From SKVJ01 sp964578745 (GTDB taxonomy: Bacteria > Chloroflexota > Dehalococcoidia > GIF9 > AB-539-J10): a stretch of 9,497 nt of DNA. Location of the stretch: contig CAZODZ010000064.1 in assembly GCA_964578745.1 (NCBI GenBank), forward strand, positions 1 through 9,497. The letters are read 5' to 3'. Every line of letters begins with the position of its first letter. The stretch's first letter is position 1. Positions 1 to 5,815 of this stretch are shown here, in pieces. Under the pieces are notes generated by a model. That model made no database searches. It was given only the letters and a program-made list of their open reading frames with translations, and had not been told where the DNA came from. The position numbers were made by a program, and so were the translations under genes.

Positions 1-1389
1 TTGCTCTACCACGCCGGGAGCAGATTCGGACACCGCAGCAACCTCATCCGGTCCAAGCGGTCTCTCCCACGCGGCACACAGGAGATGAGGCCCGAGCACA
101 TACGGATTGTTACGGTTTACCAGCGCCCGCTCAAAACGCCGTGAAAAGAAGAAACCCGGGTTGTGCATGAGGTACTGGTCCAGCGGGTTGTCCTGAGCAA
201 CGAGCACGCTGAGAGAAGGGTCGCCTCTGCGACCGCTCCTGCCCGCCTGCTGCCATGCGCTGGCCATATTGCCGGGATAACCAGCAAGGACCGTCGCGTC
301 CAGATCGCCGATGTCGACTCCGAGCTCCAGCGCACTCGTCGACACCAGCCCTTCCAGTTCCCCGCTTATGAAGCGTCGTTCGATATCACGTCGGGTCTCA
401 GCAAGATAGCCCGCCCTGTATGGGCTTATGCGCGCGGCCAACTCCGCAGGAAGGCGTTCGCGCGCGTAGATGTAGATGAGTTCGGCGACCCGCCTTGTCT
501 TGGCGAAAACCAGGCTGCGGATACCATGGGAAACGAGCCTGCAGAGGAGTGAGCTGGCCTCCGTGTTGGCGCTTCTTCGTCGCCCCGTCCTCGCAGCCAA
601 CACAGGTGGATTCCAGAAGGCGAAGTACTTCTCACCGTGAGGACCATCCATTCCTTCAACACGAACAAACTCGACGCCACAGAGTGCGGCGGCATGCTCC
701 GCCGGATTGGCTATGGTCGCAGAGCAGCAGATGAACACCGGCTCAGAACCGTACAAGAGGGAGATACGTCGCAACCTGCGTATGAGGTTGGCAACATGAG
801 CACCGAAGATCCCTCTGTAAGTGTGTGCCTCATCTATCACCACATACCTGAGTCCAGCCAGATAGCGGGACCACAGGCCATGATTGGGCAGGATACCAAG
901 ATGGAGCATGTCCGGGTTGGTGAGAAGCACACGACACCGCTTCCTGATGCCCGGCCGTTGCTCCTGAGGAGTATCGCCATCAAACGCCTCAACAGTGCCA
1001 CGGCCGAGGAGACCGGCAGACAGATGTCTCAGAGAGGCAAGCTGGTCCTGTGAAAGGGCTTTGGTCGGGAACAGATACAGTGCCGTGGCGTGCTCATCCC
1101 CAGCAAGCGTATCCAAGGTCGGGATCTGGTAGCACAGGCTCTTACCGCTCGCGCTCGGCGAATCGATAACAACATGGTTTCCGTCGAGGACAAGATCGAT
1201 AGCCTGTGCCTGATGACGGTACAGGATAGCGATCCCCATCTCCCGCAGTCGCCGCACTACCACAGGCAGGAGCCTGTGAGAAGGGGTACCATATACACCT
1301 TCCGACTCGGCGATCCGCTCGACGTGGACGAGTTCGTCCCGGTACTCAGGATCAACCACTAGCTGATGCAGGAACGCCGAGGGGTGCAT
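1..1389 (-). CDS. DExH-box helicase, MrfA/YprA family (3' end cut by window edge)
   Basis: The window holds the first 463 codons; the C-terminus lies beyond position 1. It is a superfamily 2 helicase with every expected motif in order: a Q-like segment around residues 57-62 (LYRHQA), Walker A as SPSASGKS at 77-84, PTKAL at 108-112, DEAH at 186-189, SATIANP at 223-229, STSALELGVDIG at 350-361 and QQAGRSGRRG at 380-389. The SATIANP, SALELGVDIGDLD and AGYPG wording is typical of the YprA/MrfA/Hrq1 group, whose Bacillus member acts in repair of mitomycin-type DNA damage with a partner nuclease. In that family a cysteine-rich DUF1998 domain follows, which would lie outside the window. The start ATG overlaps the stop of the upstream DUF503 gene by one base (TGATG), so translation is probably coupled. 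Walker A begins SPSA rather than the usual TPTA or TPTG, a conservative change. Family assignment is strong; the cellular role is inferred. Confidence 0.93.
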   Translation of the reverse strand, partial: MHPSAFLHQLVVDPEYRDELVHVERIAESEGVYGTPSHRLLPVVVRRLREMGIAILYRHQAQAIDLVLDGNHVVIDSPSASGKSLCYQIPTLDTLAGDEHATALYLFPTKALSQDQLASLRHLSAGLLGRGTVEAFDGDTPQEQRPGIRKRCRVLLTNPDMLHLGILPNHGLWSRYLAGLRYVVIDEAHTYRGIFGAHVANLIRRLRRISLLYGSEPVFICCSATIANPAEHAAALCGVEFVRVEGMDGPHGEKYFAFWNPPVLAARTGRRRSANTEASSLLCRLVSHGIRSLVFAKTRRVAELIYIYARERLPAELAARISPYRAGYLAETRRDIERRFISGELEGLVSTSALELGVDIGDLDATVLAGYPGNMASAWQQAGRSGRRGDPSLSVLVAQDNPLDQYLMHNPGFFFSRRFERALVNRNNPYVLGPHLLCAAWERPLGPDEVAAVSESAPGVVEQ

Positions 1390-1688
1390 CAATCAACGGG
1401 GAACGGAAAGACCTCTATTGCCACATCCAGGACCTCGACTTCAGGATAGTTCTGAACGATGAAGTTCACCGCCGCCTCCATCGTCTCACGCGCGTGATCG
1501 ACGCGGTTACTTACGATTGCCAGGCCTATCGTGCCCAGTTGCCAGCGATCGATGTTGTCTACTTCCGCGGCCGCCACGTGAAAACGGTTCTGGACCCTCG
1601 TTATCGCAGACTGGACGACCTGTCGCTTGCCTTTTAGCGACTGGTTCTCAGGCAGGCGAAGCGTGACCTGGCTTACGGCGATGTTCAT
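1389..1688 (-). CDS. DUF503 (YlxP-like) small protein
   Basis: This 99-residue protein matches DUF503 in length and sequence: a first beta strand, then LRLPENQSLKGKRQVV at residues 11-26, a central AAAEVDNIDRWQLGTIG at 39-55, and a C-terminal helix with a last acidic and hydrophobic strand (EVLDVAIEVF). The family folds as a small ferredoxin-like domain. In Firmicutes it is often encoded next to ribosome-maturation genes, but its biochemical role is not established. Here it is first in a minus-strand pair with an MrfA-like helicase; its TGA shares a base with the helicase ATG. No strong Shine-Dalgarno site is visible before ATG 1688, but a well-spaced promoter lies about 40 bases upstream, giving a leader of roughly 30 bases. 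There is no sign of decay. Confidence 0.92.
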   Translation of the reverse strand: MNIAVSQVTLRLPENQSLKGKRQVVQSAITRVQNRFHVAAAEVDNIDRWQLGTIGLAIVSNRVDHARETMEAAVNFIVQNYPEVEVLDVAIEVFPFPVD

Positions 1689-1722
1689 ATGCTGAAGGCC
1701 CGGAATATGCGGCTGTCACGCG

Positions 1723-1728
1723 TATAAT
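1723..1728 (+). promoter_or_regulatory. -10 element for the mtnA operon
   Basis: A perfect TATAAT lies 27 bases before the mtnA ATG. No good -35 is found 16-18 bases upstream (the region reads near CCGGAA), so it would be a weak or activator-dependent promoter. It overlaps the divergent promoter's -10 almost completely. Confidence 0.45.
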
Positions 1729-1752
1729 AGGGCACCAGCGAGGTGACTTCAA
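1724..1752 (-). promoter_or_regulatory. Promoter for the DUF503-helicase operon
   Basis: On the minus strand, TTGAAG (1752-1747) is followed by exactly 17 bases and then TATTAT (1729-1724). This is a good sigma-70 type match (4/6 and 5/6). Transcription would start near 1717, about 30 bases before the DUF503 ATG. The -10 lies on the same bases as the TATAAT proposed for mtnA on the other strand, and the -35 overlaps the mtnA translation start region. Confidence 0.6.
1740..1746 (+). promoter_or_regulatory. Ribosome binding site fixing the mtnA start
   Basis: GAGGTGA sits 8 bases before ATG 1755. It contains the in-frame GTG at 1743, so that GTG is more likely part of the ribosome binding site than the start codon. 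Confidence 0.75.
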
Positions 1753-1754
1753 AC

Positions 1755-2801
1755 ATGAGCTACTCCGTGGAATGGAAGGGCGATCACGTCAGGCTCCTTG
1801 ACCAGAGCCTGCTGCCGTCAGAAGAGCGATACATCGACATTCGCACAAGCGACGCCATGGCGGATGCCATACGTACGATGAAGGTACGCGGCGCACCTGC
1901 AATAGGAGTGGCGGCCGCTTATGGTGTGGTCCTGGCTGCCCTCGCGACAGGGAGTGTGCCGGTGCAACAGCGGGTCACTGCCATCGAGAGTGAGATAGAC
2001 AGACTCGCGGGAACAAGACCTACGGCCGTCAACCTGTTCGTCGCCCTGGAACGGATGCGGACAGCCTTGCACCACGCACCAGTCGAGCGTATCACCAATT
2101 CGCTCCTTATAGAGGCGCAGGCAATCCACGATGAAGAGATACGGGCCACCATGAGCATCAGCATGTATGGCGCCTCGCTCATTCCACCAGGAGCCACCGT
2201 ATTGACGCATTGCAATGCCGGCGCCATAGCCACCGCGGCACACGGTACGGCGCTCGGAGCCATCATCCATGCCCATCGCCAAGGCCACCTCGAGCGCGTC
2301 TATGCAACGGAGACGCGACCTCTGTGCCAGGGTGCGCGTCTCACTGCGTGGGAATTGACCATGGCACACATACCCACCACAGTGATAACTGATAGCATGG
2401 TCGCTTATGTCATGGCGCACTGCAGCATAAGCTGTGTGATGGTTGGCGCCGACCGGGTTGCAGCAAACGGCGACGTGGCGAACAAGATCGGCACGTACGG
2501 CATAGCCGTGCTCGCCAAGGCGCACAGTATCCCATTCTACGTCGCCGCGCCGCTGAGCACCATAGACTTGAATATACACCGAGGGGATAGCATACCCATC
2601 GAACAGCGCAGCCCATCCGAGGTTGCAGAGATAGGCGGCCGGAGGATTGCCGCAAACGGTTGTGAGATACTCAATCCGGCGTTCGACGTAACCCCCCACT
2701 CACTCGTGACCGCCATCGTAACAGAGCGCGGTATAATAGAGAGGCCGAACAAAACAAGGCTGCATGAGGCCGTTGGAGGTCAATGCGAAAGGAGGTCGTA
2801 G
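1755..2801 (+). CDS. mtnA: S-methyl-5-thioribose-1-phosphate isomerase
   Basis: MtnA converts 5-methylthioribose-1-phosphate to 5-methylthioribulose-1-phosphate in the methionine salvage pathway. In some bacteria it also handles 5-deoxyribose-1-phosphate from 5'-deoxyadenosine. The protein is 348 residues from ATG 1755, the normal family length. It has the N-terminal KVRGAPAIG segment (residues 43-51), the catalytic cysteine in THCNAGAIATA (Cys153), and the catalytic aspartate in VGADRVAANGDVANKIGTY (Asp233). The IPFYVAAPLSTID substrate-site segment and the eIF-2B-like C-terminal domain are also present. The start is set by GAGGTGA eight bases upstream. It is first in a plus-strand operon: the FmdB-like gene begins two bases after its stop, and its 3' end carries that gene's ribosome binding site. 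No other methionine-salvage gene is in the window. A 293-residue open frame on the opposite strand is a shadow. Confidence 0.95.
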   Translation: MSYSVEWKGDHVRLLDQSLLPSEERYIDIRTSDAMADAIRTMKVRGAPAIGVAAAYGVVLAALATGSVPVQQRVTAIESEIDRLAGTRPTAVNLFVALERMRTALHHAPVERITNSLLIEAQAIHDEEIRATMSISMYGASLIPPGATVLTHCNAGAIATAAHGTALGAIIHAHRQGHLERVYATETRPLCQGARLTAWELTMAHIPTTVITDSMVAYVMAHCSISCVMVGADRVAANGDVANKIGTYGIAVLAKAHSIPFYVAAPLSTIDLNIHRGDSIPIEQRSPSEVAEIGGRRIAANGCEILNPAFDVTPHSLVTAIVTERGIIERPNKTRLHEAVGGQCERRS

Positions 2802-2802
2802 C

Positions 2803-2997
2803 ATGCCAATATACGAATATTACTGCCCCAAGTGCAAGGACGTGTTCCAGCTGCAGCGGCCTATTGTCGACTACAGCAAACCGGCTTCTTGCCCGAGGTG
2901 CGGAGGCGAGTCACAGCGCCTGCTGTCCAGTTTCGCATCGAAGATCGACTACAACCTGCAGATACCTAACAAGGAACCGTTCCGGAAGCTTGATTGA
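2803..2997 (+). CDS. FmdB-family zinc ribbon protein
   Basis: This 64-residue protein begins MPIYEYYCPKC, the hallmark of the FmdB/CxxC_CXXC_SSSS family. Four cysteines in two CxxC pairs (Cys8/Cys11 and Cys30/Cys33) would bind one zinc ion, and SQRLLSSFASK follows as expected. The family was named from a putative regulator of a formamidase/amidase operon, but its members' general function is unknown. The start at ATG 2803 is supported by AAAGGAGGT at 2788-2796; the frame is open further upstream (to 2764), but that part overlaps mtnA and does not resemble the family. It is the second gene of the mtnA operon and ends 23 bases before the next gene. Confidence 0.92.
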   Translation: MPIYEYYCPKCKDVFQLQRPIVDYSKPASCPRCGGESQRLLSSFASKIDYNLQIPNKEPFRKLD

Positions 2998-3020
2998 TAC
3001 AGACCAAGCGGGAGGTGCGC

Positions 3021-3608
3021 ATGGAGCTATCTCCTCTGGCCCGACAGCGACTCGAACGCATAGGCAAACTCTCCCCTGCGGAACAGCAGGAGCTTTCCGA
3101 CGAAAGAGAGACTGAGGCAGTATTGTCGCCATTCTTCGCCGGTACAAGCAATGCCGACGAGCTGTGGCAGAAGGTCAAGGCTCTGTCAGAACACAGGGGA
3201 GAGGAAATCATACGGCGGATCCAGATGAGGCTCCTCGACACCGTGCGTCTGCACACGGGTGAGGATGACTTCAATCGCATGGGTGAGGCGCTACTGGCAC
3301 TCGAGACGCTCAAGGGATCGCGCGCATACTCAACCATCGAGATGCTGCTTGGCTCGATAGCCTCGCTCAGGCAGAGATATGCTGAGATGCGGCAACAGGC
3401 GTACGAACAGCTTCGACAACAGGTCGACCAGCAGGTCCGAGCACAATCGGATGAGGCAAGACGACAGGGATTGCTCATGGATACCGAGTCGACGGTCGAA
3501 GCAAGCGTCAAGTCGACTCGCGAATGGCACGATTTCATATCCAAGCACGATGCAGCAGCCCAGGAGGCACTGAACGACTACGTATCGCGGATTGAGGCCT
3601 CGCTCTAG
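3021..3608 (+). CDS. Hypothetical helical protein, 195 residues
   Basis: I do not recognise this gene. From ATG 3021, preceded by GGAGGTG four bases away, it encodes 195 residues with no signal peptide, no membrane segment and no cysteine. It is highly charged and looks almost wholly alpha-helical. An N-terminal LSPLARQRLERIGKLSPAEQ segment is followed by a central helical part (residues about 55-100). A long Gln/Glu/Arg-rich stretch (about 112-150, with AEMRQQAYEQLRQQVDQQV) probably forms a coiled coil. The last 30 residues carry REWHDFISKHDAAAQEALNDY. It is the third gene of the mtnA-fmdB operon, and the codon pattern looks normal for the window. A cytoplasmic structural, chaperone-like or regulatory role is possible, but nothing in the sequence decides it. 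The frame is open back to TTG 2994, which overlaps the previous stop and is less likely as a start. Confidence 0.85.
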   Translation: MELSPLARQRLERIGKLSPAEQQELSDERETEAVLSPFFAGTSNADELWQKVKALSEHRGEEIIRRIQMRLLDTVRLHTGEDDFNRMGEALLALETLKGSRAYSTIEMLLGSIASLRQRYAEMRQQAYEQLRQQVDQQVRAQSDEARRQGLLMDTESTVEASVKSTREWHDFISKHDAAAQEALNDYVSRIEASL

Positions 3609-3980
3609 CTGCTGAAGTGGGACAGGTACATCAACCAATCAATATAGAGGAGCGTGCGGGTGATAATCGCCGGCACGCTCCGTGCTTGCGGCCACCCGCG
3701 ACGGGACAACGTGGGCGAGTGACATCTGGATCTCCCACACGAGAGCCACAGACACACGGCACCACCGATGTTCTGTATTCCGCAACTCCGGTAATACCAG
3801 GCTAACCACGACTCCCACTCAATCAGCAAAGTCAGCCGCCACATGTGAAAGCCGGAATAGTCGCGTGCCACACCATCCCACCCCGCAGTCCATTCTCCTC
3901 CACAGGCACCACAGAGAGATCTGCTTCGTCAGGAACCAGTACTTCGGGCACTGTCATAGCACTCGCTGAACCATCTCATT
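3609..3980. other. Gene-poor stretch with no recognised feature
   Basis: I see no convincing gene here. Open frames on both strands have atypical composition and no ribosome binding site. The only clear structure is a 9-bp inverted repeat, GGAGCGTGC at 3649-3657 and GCACGCTCC at 3673-3681, 40 bases after the stop of the 195-residue protein. It could mark the end of that transcript, but no T-run follows it on the plus strand. A short minus-strand frame (about 3956-3840, starting MTVPEVLVPDE) has coding-like composition and may be a relic, but it cannot be assigned. Confidence 0.5.
3649..3681 (+). terminator. Possible transcript-end hairpin of the mtnA operon
   Basis: Perfect 9-bp arms GGAGCGTGC / GCACGCTCC enclose 15 bases, 40 bases after the last gene of the operon. 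No U-tract follows on the plus strand. It is at best an atypical or factor-dependent terminator, or a stabilising 3' stem. Confidence 0.3.
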
Positions 3981-3981
3981 G

Positions 3982-4011
3982 TTGACAACTAAGCATCATG
4001 CCCAGTATGGT
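3982..4011 (+). promoter_or_regulatory. Promoter of the toxin-antitoxin operon
   Basis: A perfect TTGACA (3982-3987) is followed by 18 bases and TATGGT (4006-4011, 4/6). An alternative -10, TATGAT at 4015-4020, is too far from this -35. The predicted start, about 4018, falls in the palindromic repeats just downstream, as expected for an autoregulated operon. Confidence 0.55.
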
Positions 4012-4015
4012 TAGT

Positions 4016-4040
4016 ATGATCATTACGATCATTATGATCG
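4016..4040 (+). promoter_or_regulatory. Palindromic operator-like repeats before the antitoxin gene
   Basis: ATGATCAT (4016-4023) is a perfect 8-base palindrome. Directly after it, CGATCAT-T-ATGATCG (4026-4040) is a perfect 7-bp inverted repeat around one base. Both share the core GATCAT and overlap the predicted transcription start. Phd/YefM antitoxins, alone or with their toxin, bind such palindromes to repress their own operon. The site assignment is inferred from position and symmetry. Confidence 0.6.
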
Positions 4041-4079
4041 TCCCACTCAGCTTGACCGTCATGGCGAAGGAGGTGATAC

Positions 4080-4343
4080 ATGCTCAAGATGATATCGGCA
4101 CAGAAAGCAAGACAGAACTTCGGCGAGTTGATGGATGAGGTCCGACTCAGGGGTGACCGCTACATAGTGAACCGCGGGGACAAGCCGCTGGTCGCCGTCA
4201 TCCCCGTTGAAGAGTACCTCGCCTGGGAGCAGGCAAGGGAGAGGCTTTACCGCCGCATCGTAGAGATGCGCGAACGTAATCGACAGCAGGAATCGGAGGA
4301 GATCGAACTCCAGATCAGACAGGCAATAGAAGCCGTGCAGTGA
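4080..4343 (+). CDS. Phd/YefM-family antitoxin
   Basis: This 87-residue protein begins MLKMISAQKARQNFGELMDE, the characteristic N-terminal DNA-binding and dimerisation part of Phd/YefM antitoxins. It continues with RYIVNRGDKPLVAVIPVEEYL (about residues 27-47), the segment that completes that fold. The charged C-terminal half (about 48-87, RERLYRRIVEMRERNRQQ) would be the flexible part that wraps the toxin. Such proteins neutralise the partner toxin and repress their own promoter. A very strong ribosome binding site, AAGGAGGTGA at 4067-4076, precedes ATG 4080. The stop overlaps the toxin start by four bases (GTGA). The gene looks intact. Confidence 0.93.
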   Translation: MLKMISAQKARQNFGELMDEVRLRGDRYIVNRGDKPLVAVIPVEEYLAWEQARERLYRRIVEMRERNRQQESEEIELQIRQAIEAVQ

Positions 4344-4792
4344 AGCGATCCCGCCTCGCGAAACCCATGTGGAGAATCGTACTGGACAACATCGTCCTGA
4401 CCAGCGCACTGCTTAACCCACACGGAGCGGCAGCACGCCTGCTCGACTTCGCCTACGATGGAAGACTGCGACTCTTCACCACCGACCGCATACTCAGCTT
4501 TGAGAGGAGAGTGCTGCGCAACACGTCTCTCTCTCGCCACCATGGGCGCGCAAAGAAAGATGTCGCAGAAATTGTACGAGACCTGCCCGTCCTGTTCTGC
4601 CTTGTCCCTGATCCGCGCGAAAGCCGGCGAACAAAAGGGGATTTTGTGTCAGAGCTGTTGAAGTGTGCGACAGTCAGTCACGCGGATTTCATAGTAACAT
4701 CCATGGCCCTGTCCGATGAGACAGCACAGCAGGCAGGTACTCGCATAGTAAAGGCCGACCAGCTTGTCAAGCTGGTCGGCCGTGAACTGTAG
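4340..4792 (+). CDS. PIN-domain toxin of a type II toxin-antitoxin pair, probably degenerate
   Basis: The 150-residue product fits the COG1569-type PIN toxin family (VapC-like endoribonucleases): WRIVLDNIVLTSALLNPHGA at residues 11-30, RLLDFAYDGRLRLFTTDRIL at 33-52, FERRVL at 54-59, ADFIVTS at 115-121 and a closing GTRIVKADQLVKL. Several usual active-site positions have changed. The first motif, normally V-L-D-T-N-V-L, reads VLDNIVL: Asp16 is kept but the Asn is replaced by Ile. The final motif, normally VTGD, reads VTSM, so that acidic residue is lost. Asp101 may serve as the third acidic position. It may therefore be inactive or act only by binding. GTG 4340 in a GTGA overlap with the antitoxin is the annotated start; ATG 4367 would give 141 residues, closer to the usual family start, but has no ribosome binding site. 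Its last codons form the terminator of the opposing kdgK operon. Confidence 0.85.
   Translation: MKRSRLAKPMWRIVLDNIVLTSALLNPHGAAARLLDFAYDGRLRLFTTDRILSFERRVLRNTSLSRHHGRAKKDVAEIVRDLPVLFCLVPDPRESRRTKGDFVSELLKCATVSHADFIVTSMALSDETAQQAGTRIVKADQLVKLVGREL
4753..4781 (-). terminator. Intrinsic terminator of the cupin-aldolase-kinase operon
   Basis: A perfect 13-bp inverted repeat, GGCCGACCAGCTT / AAGCTGGTCGGCC, with a 3-base loop lies 20 bases past the kinase stop. Read on the minus strand it is followed by TTTACTAT, a usable if imperfect U-tract. On the plus strand no T-run follows. The hairpin lies inside the toxin gene, coding its ADQLVKLVG residues. Confidence 0.75.
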
Positions 4793-4801
4793 CAACCGGC
4801 C

Positions 4802-5785
4802 TCAGCGACTGATGCGGGTACCAGCACCCGCAACAACACTTTCCAGTTCCTGGAGCGTACACCAGTTGATATCGCCGGGAATAGAATGCTCCAGCGCCGC
4901 GTACGCATTGCCGTAGCGCAGGCCCTTTTCTGCATCTCCGGTCGTATAGCCGTAGAGGAAGCCTGAAGAGAATGAATCGCCCGCGCCTACGCGGTCGATG
5001 ATCTCAACGTCGTACGTTCTGTCTTCGTACACTTTGCCGTTGGCGTACACGATGGCGGTCCACCTGTTCCTCAAAACGCTCAGGTCAGTCCGGATCGTGA
5101 TACAGACAGCCTCAAATTTGAACCTCTCGGCCAGTTTCCGCGCGACCTCCTGATAACTGCCCGCAGTTATTCTGAGGACTTTCGCGGTATCCTCTTCCGT
5201 TGAGATAAGGACATCGACATATTCCATCAGTGGTTCCATCACGCTGTTGGCCTCATCCTCAGTCCACAGTCGCGCGCGATAGTTGAGATCACAAGCGATC
5301 TTGCATCCCGCAGCCTTGGCAGCCTTCAGCGCCTCAACAGTGGCTTCAGCCGCACTGGAACTGAGGGCAGGGGTGATGCCGGTGGTGTAGAACCACTTTG
5401 TACCAGGAAGAAATGCTGACCAGTCAACCTCGCCAGGCTTTATCCTGCTCATGGCGGAGTGGGCCCTGTCGTAGATTACCCTGCTCGCCCGCGGCGATGC
5501 CCCGAACTCCACGAAATAGATACCGACACGGTCTCCCTTCGTCCACACGATGTGAGATGTGTCAACACCCTGCTCGCGTGCCTTGTCCCGGATGAAGTGT
5601 CCGATCGAGTTGTCGGTCAGCCTCGACACCCAAGCGGACTTGAGACCGAGTCGGCTTACATTGCAGGCCACACTCATCTCCGCGCCACCTGCATTCGCTT
5701 CAAACGAGAAGGCATGCTCGATTCGCCGATAGTTGGGGGGTGAAAGCCTCAACATGGTCTCGCCAAAGGTAACTATGTCGTACAT
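4802..5785 (-). CDS. kdgK: 2-keto-3-deoxygluconate kinase (PfkB family)
   Basis: KdgK phosphorylates 2-keto-3-deoxygluconate with ATP to give KDPG, the substrate of the aldolase encoded just upstream. The protein is 327 residues, normal for the family. It starts MYDIVTFGETMLRLSPP, has the glycine pair in NAGGAEMSVACNVSRLG (residues 31-47), and carries the PfkB signature DRVGAGDSFSSGFLYG (264-279) with catalytic Asp270. It ends with HSIPGDINWCTLQEL, as KDG kinases do. AAAGGAG lies about ten bases before ATG 5785, and the aldolase stop is 30 bases upstream, so the genes are cotranscribed. A terminator follows 20 bases after the stop. PfkB kinases vary in substrate; the neighbour genes and overall resemblance make KDG the best call over 5-dehydro-2-deoxygluconate or fructose. 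Confidence 0.9.
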   Translation of the reverse strand: MYDIVTFGETMLRLSPPNYRRIEHAFSFEANAGGAEMSVACNVSRLGLKSAWVSRLTDNSIGHFIRDKAREQGVDTSHIVWTKGDRVGIYFVEFGASPRASRVIYDRAHSAMSRIKPGEVDWSAFLPGTKWFYTTGITPALSSSAAEATVEALKAAKAAGCKIACDLNYRARLWTEDEANSVMEPLMEYVDVLISTEEDTAKVLRITAGSYQEVARKLAERFKFEAVCITIRTDLSVLRNRWTAIVYANGKVYEDRTYDVEIIDRVGAGDSFSSGFLYGYTTGDAEKGLRYGNAYAALEHSIPGDINWCTLQELESVVAGAGTRISR

Positions 5786-5815
5786 GGCACAGCACTCCTT
5801 TCACACGCGCAACTT

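Noticed and set aside
637..1053. Plus-strand open frames of 79-138 codons across 163-1362
   Set aside because: They are antisense shadows of the helicase, which reads without interruption for 463 codons on the minus strand with all motifs in order.
1743..1754. GTG at 1743 as the mtnA start
   Set aside because: It lies inside the GAGGTGA ribosome binding site for ATG 1755, and the family begins near that ATG.
1818..2699. 293-codon open frame on the minus strand
   Set aside because: It lies wholly within mtnA, which has all family motifs on the plus strand. The translated product is rich in Cys, His, Tyr and Arg, has no ribosome binding site, and resembles nothing known.
3605..3871. 88-codon minus-strand frame as a gene
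   Set aside because: It has no ribosome binding site, it overlaps the end of the 195-residue gene, and no family is recognised. It is mentioned only as a possible relic.
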